From Pseudomonadota bacterium (lineage in GTDB: Bacteria > Pseudomonadota > Gammaproteobacteria > Steroidobacterales > Steroidobacteraceae): a stretch of 64,000 bases of DNA. This document shows positions 45,649 to 55,075 of the stretch, piece by piece. Within the stretch, counting starts at the first letter, position 1. Each line of letters begins with the position of its first letter. A program made the position numbers and the translations under genes. Where the stretch lies: positions 40,616-104,615 of the forward strand of contig JAEYUC010000065.1 of NCBI GenBank assembly GCA_023433705.1, written 5' to 3'. The notes below the pieces were generated by a model, which was given only the letters and a program-made list of their open reading frames with translations, was not told the DNA's origin and did not search any database.

Positions 45649-47160
45649 CTATTTCGCCGCCGCCTCACTACTCGACGTGGCCGCCAGCTTTTCCCGCGCC
45701 TCTTTCAGCAATGCGATGGCCGGATTGTCGTCACCCGCGTGCGGGTGATACGCCAGAGGACTGATGGTGCGTATGGCCGCGGCAAAGCGCTGCTCCTGCA
45801 TCTGTCGCGTCGCGAGCATCATCCGCAGGCCAGCGTCATAGGGCGCGAGTTCGAGCGCCCACTCGAGTCCATCGAGAGCCGCCTTCGTCGGCTCCTTTTC
45901 CTGTTCCAGAAAGCTCCGGTAGTAATACATGAGCGGGATCGGATGATCGTTTTCGATCCTGTTCACCGAGACGAAATGCCGTCGCGCCGCCTGCCAGGCC
46001 TGATCCGTCTTGGCCACGGTCGCCATGCGTGTCAGCGCATAACCCTTCTGGATGAGTGCGGTCATGTTGCCGGGGTCCGCGGCGAGCGCCTTGTCCGCCG
46101 CGTTGATGGCTGCCTCGTCGTTGCCCACGTCGTATTCGGCTTCGGCCAGCGCCGCCTGCGCGGCCGGTTCGTCCGGATACTTTGCCGCGACTTCCCGCGC
46201 GTCTTCGACGACTTCCAGCGCCAGTTGCGGAGTCACACCGCGCTTCGAGCGGATGCGCACGGGCATGCTCGCCGCCTCGCCTTCGCGCAGCTTTCGCACC
46301 GTGATTTGTCCGATTTTCAGCTGGTCGGCGGGAACCTTGATGTATTGCCACTTCGAATGGCGCGCATAACGATCGAGCTCCTTGTCCAGGGCCTTCAGAT
46401 CGCCGAATGCCGCCTTCGCGGCGGAAAGCTCGGCCTCTCCGGAATTCAGCCGGTTCAGGTATTCGACGAGCTGATCGCGACGACCCGAGTCGGTGAATAC
46501 ATAGTGGAACAGCAGCCAGCTTCGGCCGTAGAAGTTGTCGTAATCTTTCGACTTCCGCGCGAGATAAAGCTTCGAATCCAGGAGCTGTTCGATGCTCACG
46601 TCCCGCGCTTCGAACAGTTCGTAACCTCGATGCAGCGCCGGCAGCCCGAGCCCGACCCCGCCATCCGATTCGAATTTCGCGGTCGCGAAGTACTCGGCGA
46701 AACCTTCCGCATACCAGCGGGGCACGAGGTATGCCGCGTTCTCGAACATGAAGTGGTGCGCGTATTCGTGCATCAGCACGAACTCCGACTCGGATGGCTT
46801 GCTGCCGACGATGTCGATCGGGGGAATGATGGCCAGGGAGCCGCCCGCATTCGGCACGTAGAAGCCCTTCACGAAGCGGCCGTCCCTGCCCATGCCATGG
46901 AGCTTGCGGACGATGCTCTCGCTGCGCACCACGTAGATCGTCACGCGATTCGACGGACTGGGCTTGACCTTCTTCGACGGCAGCACCGCGCTCATCGCGC
47001 TGTTGTACCGTTCCAGCCGCTCGGAGTATTTGCGGATCTCCTTTTCGCTCTCGTCGGCGTAGATCACGAAGTGATCGCTGCTGGCCTCGTGCCAGTCCGC
47101 GAGTGCATGGCCCGGGCCGAACAGGCACAGGGCCGCGGTCATGATCAGAACCTTGCGCAT
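45649..47160 (-). CDS. Exported peptidase-MA-type TPR protein
   Basis: 503 residues, ATG 47160 with GGGAGA 11 bases upstream. A signal peptide covers about 1-22. The middle region carries a metalloprotease-like HEYAHHF motif (within VLMHEYAHHFMFENA) followed by GFAEYFATAKF, an HEXXH and a downstream Glu typical of peptidase MA-like domains. The C-terminal half is made of TPR-like helix pairs (for example AALAEAEYDVGNDEAAINAADKAL). Active proteolysis is possible but not shown for the family. It converges with the last cassette gene, 29 bases away, and is divergent from the serpin. Confidence 0.8.
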   Translation of the reverse strand: MRKVLIMTAALCLFGPGHALADWHEASSDHFVIYADESEKEIRKYSERLERYNSAMSAVLPSKKVKPSPSNRVTIYVVRSESIVRKLHGMGRDGRFVKGFYVPNAGGSLAIIPPIDIVGSKPSESEFVLMHEYAHHFMFENAAYLVPRWYAEGFAEYFATAKFESDGGVGLGLPALHRGYELFEARDVSIEQLLDSKLYLARKSKDYDNFYGRSWLLFHYVFTDSGRRDQLVEYLNRLNSGEAELSAAKAAFGDLKALDKELDRYARHSKWQYIKVPADQLKIGQITVRKLREGEAASMPVRIRSKRGVTPQLALEVVEDAREVAAKYPDEPAAQAALAEAEYDVGNDEAAINAADKALAADPGNMTALIQKGYALTRMATVAKTDQAWQAARRHFVSVNRIENDHPIPLMYYYRSFLEQEKEPTKAALDGLEWALELAPYDAGLRMMLATRQMQEQRFAAAIRTISPLAYHPHAGDDNPAIALLKEAREKLAATSSSEAAAK

Positions 47161-47394
47161 CGAACTATTCTCCCTGATGCGTCTGTTCGCGCAATCGCGC
47201 GCAGCACCTCGATGACTCTTCTGCGTCCGGGCAGCTGCCGGTGACAGGGTGGCCAGGCGAGCGCAGGCTGTTCAGGCAGCCTACCGGTGCGAAATATAGA
47301 TACACGGGACACCGGCCGGCAGGAAACACAGATTTTCACAGACGCCCGATGGATGGCGTGCAAAGCTCGCTTCACGTTTACGAGGGAGGTGGTC

Positions 47395-48702
47395 ATGAGA
47401 CGTCCGCTCGATTCGCTGGCGATGTTACCGTGCCTGGTCCTGATGTCCGTGATGACGCTGTCGGCCTGCGGCGGCTCGGGAAGCGCGGATGGCTCGCCTC
47501 CACGCGATGACTTGCAGTTGAACGAGCTGCGCTCCTCCAGGCAGCGCCTCACGTCCCCGCTGGTCAGCAACGAAGACGCCGCCACTTTCGCGAACGACAA
47601 CCTCGCTTTCTCGATCGACCTCTACCACCAGGTCCGGTCGCAAAATCAGGGCAATTTCGTCTACTCCCAGACCAGCATCTCGACCGCGCTCGCGATGTTG
47701 TATGCCGGCGCGAGGACGACGACCGCGACGCAGATGGCCGATGTCCTCCACTTCAATCTGCCCGCCCCGCGCCTGCACGCCGCCTTCAACGCGCTGGACC
47801 TGGCACTGGCCACTCCACCGCCCGCCGGCGACGCGGCGTCGTTTCGCCTGAACATCGCGAATTCGATCTGGATCCAGCAGGGATTGAACGTCCTGCCTGC
47901 CTATCTCGACGTGCTCGCGGAAAATTACGACGCCGGCCTCTTCACGGAGAATTTCTCGTCCGCATCCGAGCCGGCTCGCCAGTCGATCAATCGCTGGGTC
48001 GCCGATGCGACGGAGAATCAGATACCGGCACTGTTCCCCGAGGGATCCATCAACACGCTCACCCGGCTGGTGTTGGCCAACGCGGTCTTCTTCCACGGGG
48101 ACTGGAAAGTGCCGTTCCGGAAGGACAGCCCCAACGCGACGTTTCACGCGCTCACCGGCGACGTTTCGGTCCCGATGATGAACGGCGAATACAACGCAGG
48201 TATCTGGAGTGGCCCGGGCTGGAATGCCGGCGCGCTCGATTACGTGGGCGACACGACCACGATGATCATCGTGGTTCCGGACGCCGGCACGTTTTCGGGC
48301 TTCGAGGCCGGGCTAACTACCGAATCCGCCGGAGCGATACTCGCGGGTGCGCCGCCGGCCGGCGGCGCCAACCTGATCATGCCGCGCTTCGAGTTCGGCA
48401 CCGAAGTTCCGCTCAACCAGTCACTGTCTGCGCTGGGAATGCCCGTGGCATTCGGCGACGGCGCCGATTTCTCGGGCATCGACGGCGCGCGCGACCTGCA
48501 GGTTCAGAGTGTCATCCACAAGGCGATCATCGCGGTGGATGAGAAGGGAACGACCGCCTCCGCCGCCACCGGCGTGGGGATGGGAGTGGTCTCCGCGCCC
48601 CCGACGCTCGTCGTCGATCGCCCGTTCCTGTTCTTCGTCCGTCACAACCCGACCGGAGCGATACTGTTCCAGGGCCGGGTCGTCGATCCTTCGGAAAGCT
48701 GA
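47395..48702 (+). CDS. Serpin-family protease inhibitor lipoprotein
   Basis: 435 residues from ATG 47395, with GGGAGG upstream. A lipobox (MTLSACG, Cys at about 24) predicts a lipid anchor. The serpin fold follows: NFVYSQTSISTALAMLYAGARTTTATQMADVL, then NSIWIQQGLNVLPAYL, VLANAVFFHGDWKVPF, and the C-terminal block with the reactive-centre hinge (AVDEKGTTASAATG) and DRPFLFFVRHNPTGAILFQGRV. The hinge has the small residues required for loop insertion, so it is likely inhibitory. The P1 residue cannot be assigned by eye. Bacterial serpins often protect against host or own proteases. Its neighbours encode proteases (peptidase-MA, M12-type). Confidence 0.93.
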   Translation: MRRPLDSLAMLPCLVLMSVMTLSACGGSGSADGSPPRDDLQLNELRSSRQRLTSPLVSNEDAATFANDNLAFSIDLYHQVRSQNQGNFVYSQTSISTALAMLYAGARTTTATQMADVLHFNLPAPRLHAAFNALDLALATPPPAGDAASFRLNIANSIWIQQGLNVLPAYLDVLAENYDAGLFTENFSSASEPARQSINRWVADATENQIPALFPEGSINTLTRLVLANAVFFHGDWKVPFRKDSPNATFHALTGDVSVPMMNGEYNAGIWSGPGWNAGALDYVGDTTTMIIVVPDAGTFSGFEAGLTTESAGAILAGAPPAGGANLIMPRFEFGTEVPLNQSLSALGMPVAFGDGADFSGIDGARDLQVQSVIHKAIIAVDEKGTTASAATGVGMGVVSAPPTLVVDRPFLFFVRHNPTGAILFQGRVVDPSES

Positions 48703-48720
48703 CGACCGCGACCCTGCGCC

Positions 48721-49098
48721 TCAGAAGGTGTAGCGCTCCCCGTCGGCGGGAATGAGCACCCGTTCGCCTGACTTCGTCTCGTCGGCGAACGCTCGCAGAT
48801 CCTTGCGCGACAGGGTTGCGTGGTTCACGGCTTCCATGTGCACCGCGACGATCTTCGCGTCGGGCAGCGCCTGGCTCGCGCGAAGCACGTCGTCCCTCCC
48901 CATGATGATCGACCCTTCGAAGCCGGAGATCTGCGCGTAGCCCGCGTTCAGGATGACGACATCAGGGCGATGCCGTTCGAGCGCGGCTTCGACCGGCGGA
49001 CTCCACGTCGTGTCGCCGGCCACGTAGATAGTCGCGTGGCCGGGTCTCTCGAAGACCACGCCCGTCGTCCTGCCGAGTCGCTTGCGAAGCGGCTCGAG
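48721..49098 (-). pseudogene. C-terminal remnant of an MBL-fold metallohydrolase
   Basis: Homology begins near base 49080 with RTTGVVFERPG and continues through the family's YVAGDTTWSPPVEAALERH, DVVILNAGYAQ, HMEAVNHATLSR and a conserved C-terminus. The N-terminal half, which should contain the HxHxDH metal motif, is missing: only 25 bases separate the fragment from the stop of the M12-type protease gene upstream. The fragment has no convincing start or ribosome site, so it looks like a truncated gene left by a deletion that joined it to the protease gene. If translated it would lack the first metal ligands. Confidence 0.75.
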
Positions 49099-49123
49099 GC
49101 ACGATGGCGTCGGGAAGGTGGAT

Positions 49124-50413
49124 TCACGATTGGCGCGCCCTTCTTGCCCCGAGCGCGAGCAAGAACAGCAACAGGGAAGGATCGAAAGATCCGCCGCCGC
49201 CTCCGCTGCTAGTTCCGCCGCCGTCACCGGATGGCGGGGCCGGAGGCTCGGGCGGCGCCGGACCGGATGCCGGCAGCGGAACCACGCACGAGTAACTGTC
49301 GATCACCGCTTCGATCTCGTCGAGACTGCATTGGGAGAACGACGTCACCGACGTGCTGATCGACGGCGTCATGATGAATTCGCCCTGCGGCGTGTCCGAG
49401 CACCGATCCTCGCCGTCGTGGGGTGCGCCGAATACATGGCCGATCTCGTGCGCGGTGATCAAACTATCGAGCGCCGCGTTGCTGTGCGCCATGGCGAGAC
49501 TGGCGGCATACCGTGGGCTGCAGAGCGCGAGCATGTAGGCAATGCCCGCGTTGTCGCCGTTGAGCCGGCGCCCGGTGAACAGATGTGTGAGTCCCGTCGA
49601 CGAAAGCGCAGTCCTGTCTCGTCGCAACTGTCCGAGTTCTTCCAGCAATTTGCCGGAATCGGTGGTCTCGGAAAGGCCGGCGGTGTGATTGCCGGCGATA
49701 TCCACCGATACGACCTGCAGTTGCACTCCGAGCTGCGAGCTGAAGATTCCGTCGACGTTGTTGAGGCGCGTGAGAATCGCATCGAGCGCCTGCGTTTCGC
49801 TCGAGTAGCGAGCCAGGTAATCCGCATCGCCGAGGATGGATATCTCGACGACTTCATCGGGCGCGCCCGACTGGAGTCCCTGCATCCTGGCGCGCACGTC
49901 CTTGATCATGGCGTCGTAGGCTGTCGATGCGTCGGGTGGCTTCTCCACCATATCGCCTTCGAGCGAAACGTTTTGCTCCATCACGGCGTCCGATAGTTTG
50001 AACATCACCGTGCCGGCGGCGCCGTAATTGACTCCTTCCGGCGCCGCATCGACCACGAAGAGTTCACTCCCATCCCAGATCATGCCGCGCGGCCGACCGT
50101 CCTGGACGCTGATGCGCGCCCAGGAAGCGGGCACGCCTTCGACGGCTCCCCTGTAGAGCTGCACGGATCCGCCGGCCGCGACATTCGCGAGTCGTTGGTT
50201 GATCGTCAATTGCAGGCGGAAATTCCGGTCGAACGCCTTGAACTCGAGAGTCGCGGAAACTCCGTCGGCGTCTCGTTTGAGCGAAGGCCGAATGTCTTCC
50301 GAATGTTGCGGTACGAGCTTTGCAGCCTCGCTGCTCGACGCCGGCCACGCCGCGGCCGCGAGCATCAATGCCGCGATGCAACCGAATGAGGTTCCGAAAG
50401 CCGCTTTCCGCAT
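49124..50413 (-). CDS. Secreted M12-type (reprolysin-like) metalloprotease with GlyGly-CTERM-like tail
   Basis: 429 residues. A signal peptide covers about 1-30. The zinc motif HEIGHVFGAPHD (residues 322-333) matches HExxHxxGxxHD, and a Met-turn follows in GEFIMTPSIS. The C-terminus is a Pro/Gly-rich linker, then GGGGGSFDPS, a short hydrophobic stretch and RRARQS. This resembles the GlyGly-CTERM sorting tail processed by rhombosortase. The enzyme is therefore likely cell-surface bound or released after cleavage of the tail. It lies next to an MBL remnant and 422 bases of minus-strand sequence from the serpin end. Confidence 0.88.
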   Translation of the reverse strand: MRKAAFGTSFGCIAALMLAAAAWPASSSEAAKLVPQHSEDIRPSLKRDADGVSATLEFKAFDRNFRLQLTINQRLANVAAGGSVQLYRGAVEGVPASWARISVQDGRPRGMIWDGSELFVVDAAPEGVNYGAAGTVMFKLSDAVMEQNVSLEGDMVEKPPDASTAYDAMIKDVRARMQGLQSGAPDEVVEISILGDADYLARYSSETQALDAILTRLNNVDGIFSSQLGVQLQVVSVDIAGNHTAGLSETTDSGKLLEELGQLRRDRTALSSTGLTHLFTGRRLNGDNAGIAYMLALCSPRYAASLAMAHSNAALDSLITAHEIGHVFGAPHDGEDRCSDTPQGEFIMTPSISTSVTSFSQCSLDEIEAVIDSYSCVVPLPASGPAPPEPPAPPSGDGGGTSSGGGGGSFDPSLLLFLLALGARRARQS

Positions 50414-50532
50414 GTCCGGAAGATGCGATTCCAGGACACCAATCGGAAAGTCGGAATGACCCGCAGTCGCTGCGGGTGGATGCTTACGTCAGCAGGATCA
50501 CGCGTGGATCAAGGCCGGGATCGCGTCGGGCG

Positions 50533-51027
50533 TTACCGGTTCTTCCAGGCAAGCCATTTCGCGAGCTGGTCCGCGATCTTCTCGCCACAGCTCTCGATGC
50601 GCGCGCAGTGCGCTTCTCCGGTGGTGAAGAACCCGTCTTCGCGGCACAGGAATGGCTGATCCACATCGGCGGCCCCCGCCCTGAGCACCGTGATGCCGAG
50701 CTCCGTGCCTGCGACGTCCGGAGGCGGTCGAGCGCCCAGCTTGACGACCCGGTCGATTCGGAGGACGAGATCAATCGTTTGCGGAACACCCGACATCCTG
50801 TCGCGCCGGAATTTCCACTTTCGCTTTCTGACCTGGAGCGCATTCGAGACGACGCCGGCCACATCGCATTGCCGCAGGATGTCTCCGTCCAGCCGACCAT
50901 CCTGGCCGAGGTGAATACTCGTGACCCTGAGCCTCGGCGGTGGAGCTTCCGCATTCGCTTGGATCGGCGGCCAACCCACGGACACGACGACGGCCACCAG
51001 TACCGATGTTCCCGTCCGCCGCCTCAC
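50533..51027 (-). CDS. Small secreted protein of unknown function (coupled to the 361-residue protein)
   Basis: 164 residues from GTG 51027. The N-terminus is a signal peptide (RTGTSVLVAVVVSVGWPP, cleavage near ANA). The mature part is beta-rich with four cysteines and no family I recognise. The start GTG overlaps the upstream stop by one base (TAGTG), which implies translational coupling to the preceding gene and so a shared role. Confidence 0.65.
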   Translation of the reverse strand: MRRRTGTSVLVAVVVSVGWPPIQANAEAPPPRLRVTSIHLGQDGRLDGDILRQCDVAGVVSNALQVRKRKWKFRRDRMSGVPQTIDLVLRIDRVVKLGARPPPDVAGTELGITVLRAGAADVDQPFLCREDGFFTTGEAHCARIESCGEKIADQLAKWLAWKNR

Positions 51028-52112
51028 TACTCTCTCGCCTCAGCTTCGGCTTCCGTCTCCCGTGCTTCCACTTGTTGCCATCCCGCGCTGCCCTCGAGCT
51101 TCTTCACATACGCGCGGGCATCTTCGGCCAGCTTGTCGCCAGGCGCATCCGCAATCTGTCGCAACATCTTCAGGGACTCGGGGTGACGCGAGTTGACGAT
51201 CAGCTTGAGAGCGACGAACAAGCCGTCCTCTTCGTAACGATCGGACGGAAACGGTGACCGAGTCAGTCGATTGGCCAGCGCCCATAGATAGTCGCGATCC
51301 TGGCGGATCTCCCTGCCGTGTTCCTTGATGTACACGCGGAACCCATCCCCTCGCAGACTGACCAGTGACTGGGCGATTCCGAATTTCCTGCCCGTCAGGC
51401 CTGCATCCACAGAGGCGAGCTCACCGTACGTGTCGTAGAGCACCCAATTGCCTTCGGGCCGATGAAACATGAGCAGGCTGCCGCGGTAGTGCGCCACCAT
51501 GGTCATCGATCGACCCCATCGCGCGATGTGGAGGGTCACTGGTTCGAAGTCCAGCGGCAGGCCTGCGCTGCGCATGACGCTGCCGAACGTCGTACCGCGG
51601 CTGAACCCCCTGATGGCGCCGCTCGCTTGCCCCAACGATTTCAATTGCTGCTGAACTTCGGATTCGTGACGCAGCAGGTCCACGCTGCCCTCCACGTACT
51701 GCTCGACGGAGGCGGTTACGGGCACGGCAAGCGCTGCATCGAGATACTTGACCACCTTCTCGTGCGTGTAGCGCTTGCGGGCAAGCGTCAATGCGTCTCG
51801 ATAACGCGTACTGCAGTTGTCGCGCAGGACGTTCGCGTACCAGGAGATGGCCTCAGCGGCATCGCCATTGGGTGGCGGAGTGTGCGATTCGGACAAGAGG
51901 CGTTCGGCGACGTAGTCGCACATGGAGTCGTCATTCGGGAACTGCTTGCCGAGCATCCGAACCCCGAGCAGGGACACCCGGTAGTCCTGGCTCAGGAACA
52001 TGGACGTGAAGACCGCGCGTTCGATCTGTTGGTCGGTCAGCGTGGCGGCATGCGCCGGGGGGACGGACAAGAGTGCGCAGCAGACGACCGCGAATTTGAC
52101 GACTCTCTTCAT
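51027..52112 (-). CDS. Secreted helical protein of unknown function
   Basis: 361 residues from ATG 52112, chosen over the longer frame because GAGGG precedes it and the signal peptide (KFAVVCCALLSVPPAHA) follows. The mature protein has helical repeats in the first half (QQIERAVFTSMFLSQDYRVSLLG, WYANVLRDNCSTRYRDAL) and a mixed region with GTTFGSVMRSAGLP. I do not recognise the family. It ends in a TAGTG overlap with the next gene. Confidence 0.7.
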   Translation of the reverse strand: MKRVVKFAVVCCALLSVPPAHAATLTDQQIERAVFTSMFLSQDYRVSLLGVRMLGKQFPNDDSMCDYVAERLLSESHTPPPNGDAAEAISWYANVLRDNCSTRYRDALTLARKRYTHEKVVKYLDAALAVPVTASVEQYVEGSVDLLRHESEVQQQLKSLGQASGAIRGFSRGTTFGSVMRSAGLPLDFEPVTLHIARWGRSMTMVAHYRGSLLMFHRPEGNWVLYDTYGELASVDAGLTGRKFGIAQSLVSLRGDGFRVYIKEHGREIRQDRDYLWALANRLTRSPFPSDRYEEDGLFVALKLIVNSRHPESLKMLRQIADAPGDKLAEDARAYVKKLEGSAGWQQVEARETEAEAEARE

Positions 52113-52203
52113 AGCGCCCTCGATGATCCGCTCTCGCGATCCTGCTGATCTGCCGCGAGACAGGAGATTGTGACTGACCATTCCAACAGGCCTGCCGCAA
52201 CCT

Positions 52204-52226
52204 CGCGGGCGACGTCGTCACCCGCG
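52204..52226 (-). terminator. Hairpin after the alpha/beta hydrolase gene
   Basis: A GC-rich inverted repeat (CGCGGG ... CCCGCG, with a mismatch and a GACG/CGTC inner stem) starts two bases after the hydrolase stop on the minus strand. It may terminate the two-gene esterase unit. There is no T-run. Confidence 0.4.
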
Positions 52227-52228
52227 GA

Positions 52229-53194
52229 TCATCTCGGACTCAGCCAGCCGTTCACCGTGAGCCAGTCCATGATCGCGCCCTGCCAGCGGTCGCGCGGCAT
52301 GAGGATGAATCCATGCTGGCCCTTCTGAAACAGGCGCGCTTCGACAGGCACACCCGCGCGCCGCAACGCATCGAAGAACACGACGCTGTTTTCGACGTCG
52401 ACCAGGCGATCATCCGCGGCGTGCAGGAGCAGCGTCGGCGGCGATTCCTTCGTCACGTGCAATTCGTTCGAGAAATAACGCACCTGGTCTTCCGACGGGC
52501 TGGCGCCGAGCAGCGCCTTGCGCGAGTCCATGTGGGTGATCTTCGCGTCCATGCTGATGACGGGATACACGAGGACCAGAAAGTCGGGTCGCAGATCGGC
52601 GCGATCCGGGTTCTCGATGCGCGCCTCGCCGAAGCGGGTTGCGAGCGTCGATGCGAGGTGACCACCGGCCGAGAAACCGATGACGCCGATCCGTTTCGGG
52701 TCGAGCTTCCACTGGGCGGCGCGTTCGCGCGCGAAACGCATCGCCTGCTGCGCGTCCTGCAGCGGGCCGATCGACTTGTCGACCATGGTCCGGTCGCTGG
52801 GGATGCGGTACTTCACGACGAACGCCGCGATCCCGTGATCGACGAAGTAGCGCGCCTGTTCGGTGCCTTCGTATTCGAAGGTGAGCCCTGCGTACCCGCC
52901 GCCCGGGATGATCACGACGCTCGCTCCGGTGGCCTTTGCCCGCGCAGGTAGATAGACCTGGATGGCGGGCCGCGAGACTTTCTGTATCCAGCTCCCGTTC
53001 GCCGAGGTCTCTTCGTCGGAGACCGGCTTCGAGTTCGGGATCGCGGCGTCGCCGTAGAGCGGAAAGCTCTGCATCTTCGGTGGAAAGATGGCGTCCGGCG
53101 CCGGCGCGGACGATTGCGCCAACGCCGCGCCACCCATGATCGGACATGCGACGAGCAATACGCAGGCAAACGCCGCGCGAAACGATCTGATCAT
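52229..53194 (-). CDS. Exported alpha/beta hydrolase (acetyl-xylan-esterase-like)
   Basis: 321 residues. ATG 53194 has GAGGT upstream; a GTG at 53209 is possible. A signal peptide spans about 1-27. Motifs are VVIIPGGGYAGL (oxyanion), IGVIGFSAGGHLAST (nucleophile Ser), LHAADDRLVD (Asp) and KGQHGFIL (His). It resembles the esterase at 15527-16447 in layout and length; the pair may be paralogues for acetylated plant glycans. The carboxylesterase gene lies directly upstream with 33 bases between them, so both are probably co-transcribed. Confidence 0.88.
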   Translation of the reverse strand: MIRSFRAAFACVLLVACPIMGGAALAQSSAPAPDAIFPPKMQSFPLYGDAAIPNSKPVSDEETSANGSWIQKVSRPAIQVYLPARAKATGASVVIIPGGGYAGLTFEYEGTEQARYFVDHGIAAFVVKYRIPSDRTMVDKSIGPLQDAQQAMRFARERAAQWKLDPKRIGVIGFSAGGHLASTLATRFGEARIENPDRADLRPDFLVLVYPVISMDAKITHMDSRKALLGASPSEDQVRYFSNELHVTKESPPTLLLHAADDRLVDVENSVVFFDALRRAGVPVEARLFQKGQHGFILMPRDRWQGAIMDWLTVNGWLSPR

Positions 53195-53227
53195 CACGAC
53201 CTCATTCACCTGTCGCCCGCGCCACGA

Positions 53228-54925
53228 CTAGGACAGGATGATCTTGCGCGCCTCACCATCCGGGTCGTCCACCATCCGGCACTCGTTGTCCCAGACCATC
53301 GTCCGGTTCGTTTTCGGATCGGTGGGTTGCCAGGCGAGTCCGGGAACGCTGGGATTTCCCGTTGCGGCAAACTTCGCCCACGAGGACGCCATCTTCTTCG
53401 CCAGCGCCTGTGCTTCGGGCGTGTTGCCGGTGCCCTGTTCGCAGCGCTTCGTGTTGTCGAAGCAGAACGCGAGCTCCGCGGTGTGCCACGCGCCCGGCTC
53501 GCCATCGAGGATCGGTGTCTGCCAGGTGAAATAGTACGTGTACGCGGGCGCCGCGTTGAGCGCGTGCTTGAAGCCGGCCATCTGCACGACCCTGTTGCGA
53601 ATGGCGAGCCCGTTGAGCCCCGGGTGTCCGCTGCAAATGTACGACAGCGTTCGAATCGACTTCTGTGGATAGGCCTTCTTGAGCGCCGCAATGATGGCGA
53701 CCGCTTTCTCCGCTCCATACGCCTTCGTGAGATTGTCGCGCCACTCGTCCTCGGTCGGCCGCCGCGACATGATGTTGCCTTCCTCGGTCACCGACCCGAT
53801 CAGCATCGGCACGTGTTTCGAGATCTCGGGAGCGGCATCGAAGAACGACCGCATGTTGACGATCTTTCCGTCGACGCACGGTGACCAGCCGACGCGCGGT
53901 GTGCCCGGTGCGCCCGGCCCTCCCGCCGGGGGACCGGCTGGATTGATCTTGGCCGCCGCCGCGTTGCCCGCCGCGAAGAGCTTCGACCACTCCACCTTCT
54001 GCAGCGCTCCGATGTCGTTCGGCGCGAGGCCTAACTCCTTCATCGTCTGCCGCGCGAGCTCGCGCTGCTGTTCGCGACTCGGGATGTTCCCGCCGCCACC
54101 CGACATCGCGGCCGCGCGATGGAACAGGCCCGCCGCGGACGGCATGCCCATCAGCGTCGTCACCTTCGAACCACCGCCGGATTGGCCGTAGATCATGACG
54201 CGATCCGGATCGCCACCAAAGTTGGCGATGTTCTCGTGGACCCAGCGCAAAGCCGCGACGAGATCCGTCATGCCGACGTTCGCGGAATCTTCGTAGGCCG
54301 ATCCGCCGACCTCCGCCGCATCGAAGAACCCGAGAATGTTCAGCCGATGATTGACGGAGACCTGCACGACGTCGTGATGCCGCGCCATCTGCGCGCCTTC
54401 GTGCGACGGCAGTTCGTACGAGGAACCGAAGCTGTAGCCGCCGCCGTGGAAATACACCATCACGGCGCGCTTGCCGCTCAGGCTCGGCGTCCAGATGTTG
54501 AGCTTGAGCATGTCTTCGCTCATCCAGCCGTCGTCCCAGTCCTGGATGAAAGTCTGTTCGATGCTCGTCCATGGATGCGTGTTCTGCGGGCAGTTCGCGC
54601 CGTAGATCAGCGCGGGATATTCATCCGTCCACGGGGTCGGCGGCTTCGCGGGAAGCCAGCGATTCTCACCGGCGGTGGTCTGGCCGTACGGAATGCCCTT
54701 GAACGTGAAGACACCACCGTCCAGGAAACCGCGCACCTTTCCGTACTGCGTTTTCGCGATGGCCGAACGCGGCGTGGTCAGATTTCCAGGGCCTTGATGA
54801 GCGGCTGTCTTGACGCTGTCAGACGCGGCGGCGAAGTTCGTCGCCGCAAGTCCCGCGCCCGCGGTGGAAGAAAGAATCAGCGCCTCGCGGCGAGTGAGTC
54901 CCGCGCGCTTCGTCGAATCGCTCAT
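53228..54925 (-). CDS. Tat-exported type B carboxylesterase
   Basis: 565 residues, ATG 54925 after AGGGGGCC. The N-terminus has a twin-arginine signal (GLTRREALILSSTAGAGLA). The carboxylesterase/lipase fold follows: FKGIPYGQ, YFHGGGYSFGS (oxyanion), VMIYGQSGGGSKV (Ser nucleophile) and GAWHTAELAFCFDN (catalytic His). Lipase-type enzymes of this family cleave short-chain esters, including those on plant polymers and xenobiotics. It is divergent from the dienelactone hydrolase gene, also a Tat substrate. Confidence 0.93.
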   Translation of the reverse strand: MSDSTKRAGLTRREALILSSTAGAGLAATNFAAASDSVKTAAHQGPGNLTTPRSAIAKTQYGKVRGFLDGGVFTFKGIPYGQTTAGENRWLPAKPPTPWTDEYPALIYGANCPQNTHPWTSIEQTFIQDWDDGWMSEDMLKLNIWTPSLSGKRAVMVYFHGGGYSFGSSYELPSHEGAQMARHHDVVQVSVNHRLNILGFFDAAEVGGSAYEDSANVGMTDLVAALRWVHENIANFGGDPDRVMIYGQSGGGSKVTTLMGMPSAAGLFHRAAAMSGGGGNIPSREQQRELARQTMKELGLAPNDIGALQKVEWSKLFAAGNAAAAKINPAGPPAGGPGAPGTPRVGWSPCVDGKIVNMRSFFDAAPEISKHVPMLIGSVTEEGNIMSRRPTEDEWRDNLTKAYGAEKAVAIIAALKKAYPQKSIRTLSYICSGHPGLNGLAIRNRVVQMAGFKHALNAAPAYTYYFTWQTPILDGEPGAWHTAELAFCFDNTKRCEQGTGNTPEAQALAKKMASSWAKFAATGNPSVPGLAWQPTDPKTNRTMVWDNECRMVDDPDGEARKIILS

Positions 54926-55075
54926 GTGGCCCCCTGCGTGTGTATCGCAAACATTCTAGAGGGCCGATTGCGGCGATCGGCATTCCGATTCGACGGCGTG
55001 CAAGTTCGATTTCCGTATCATTGTGAGGGCCCGCTAGAATCGCAGCCCACCAACGATTCTTCATGGGGGTTTGTC

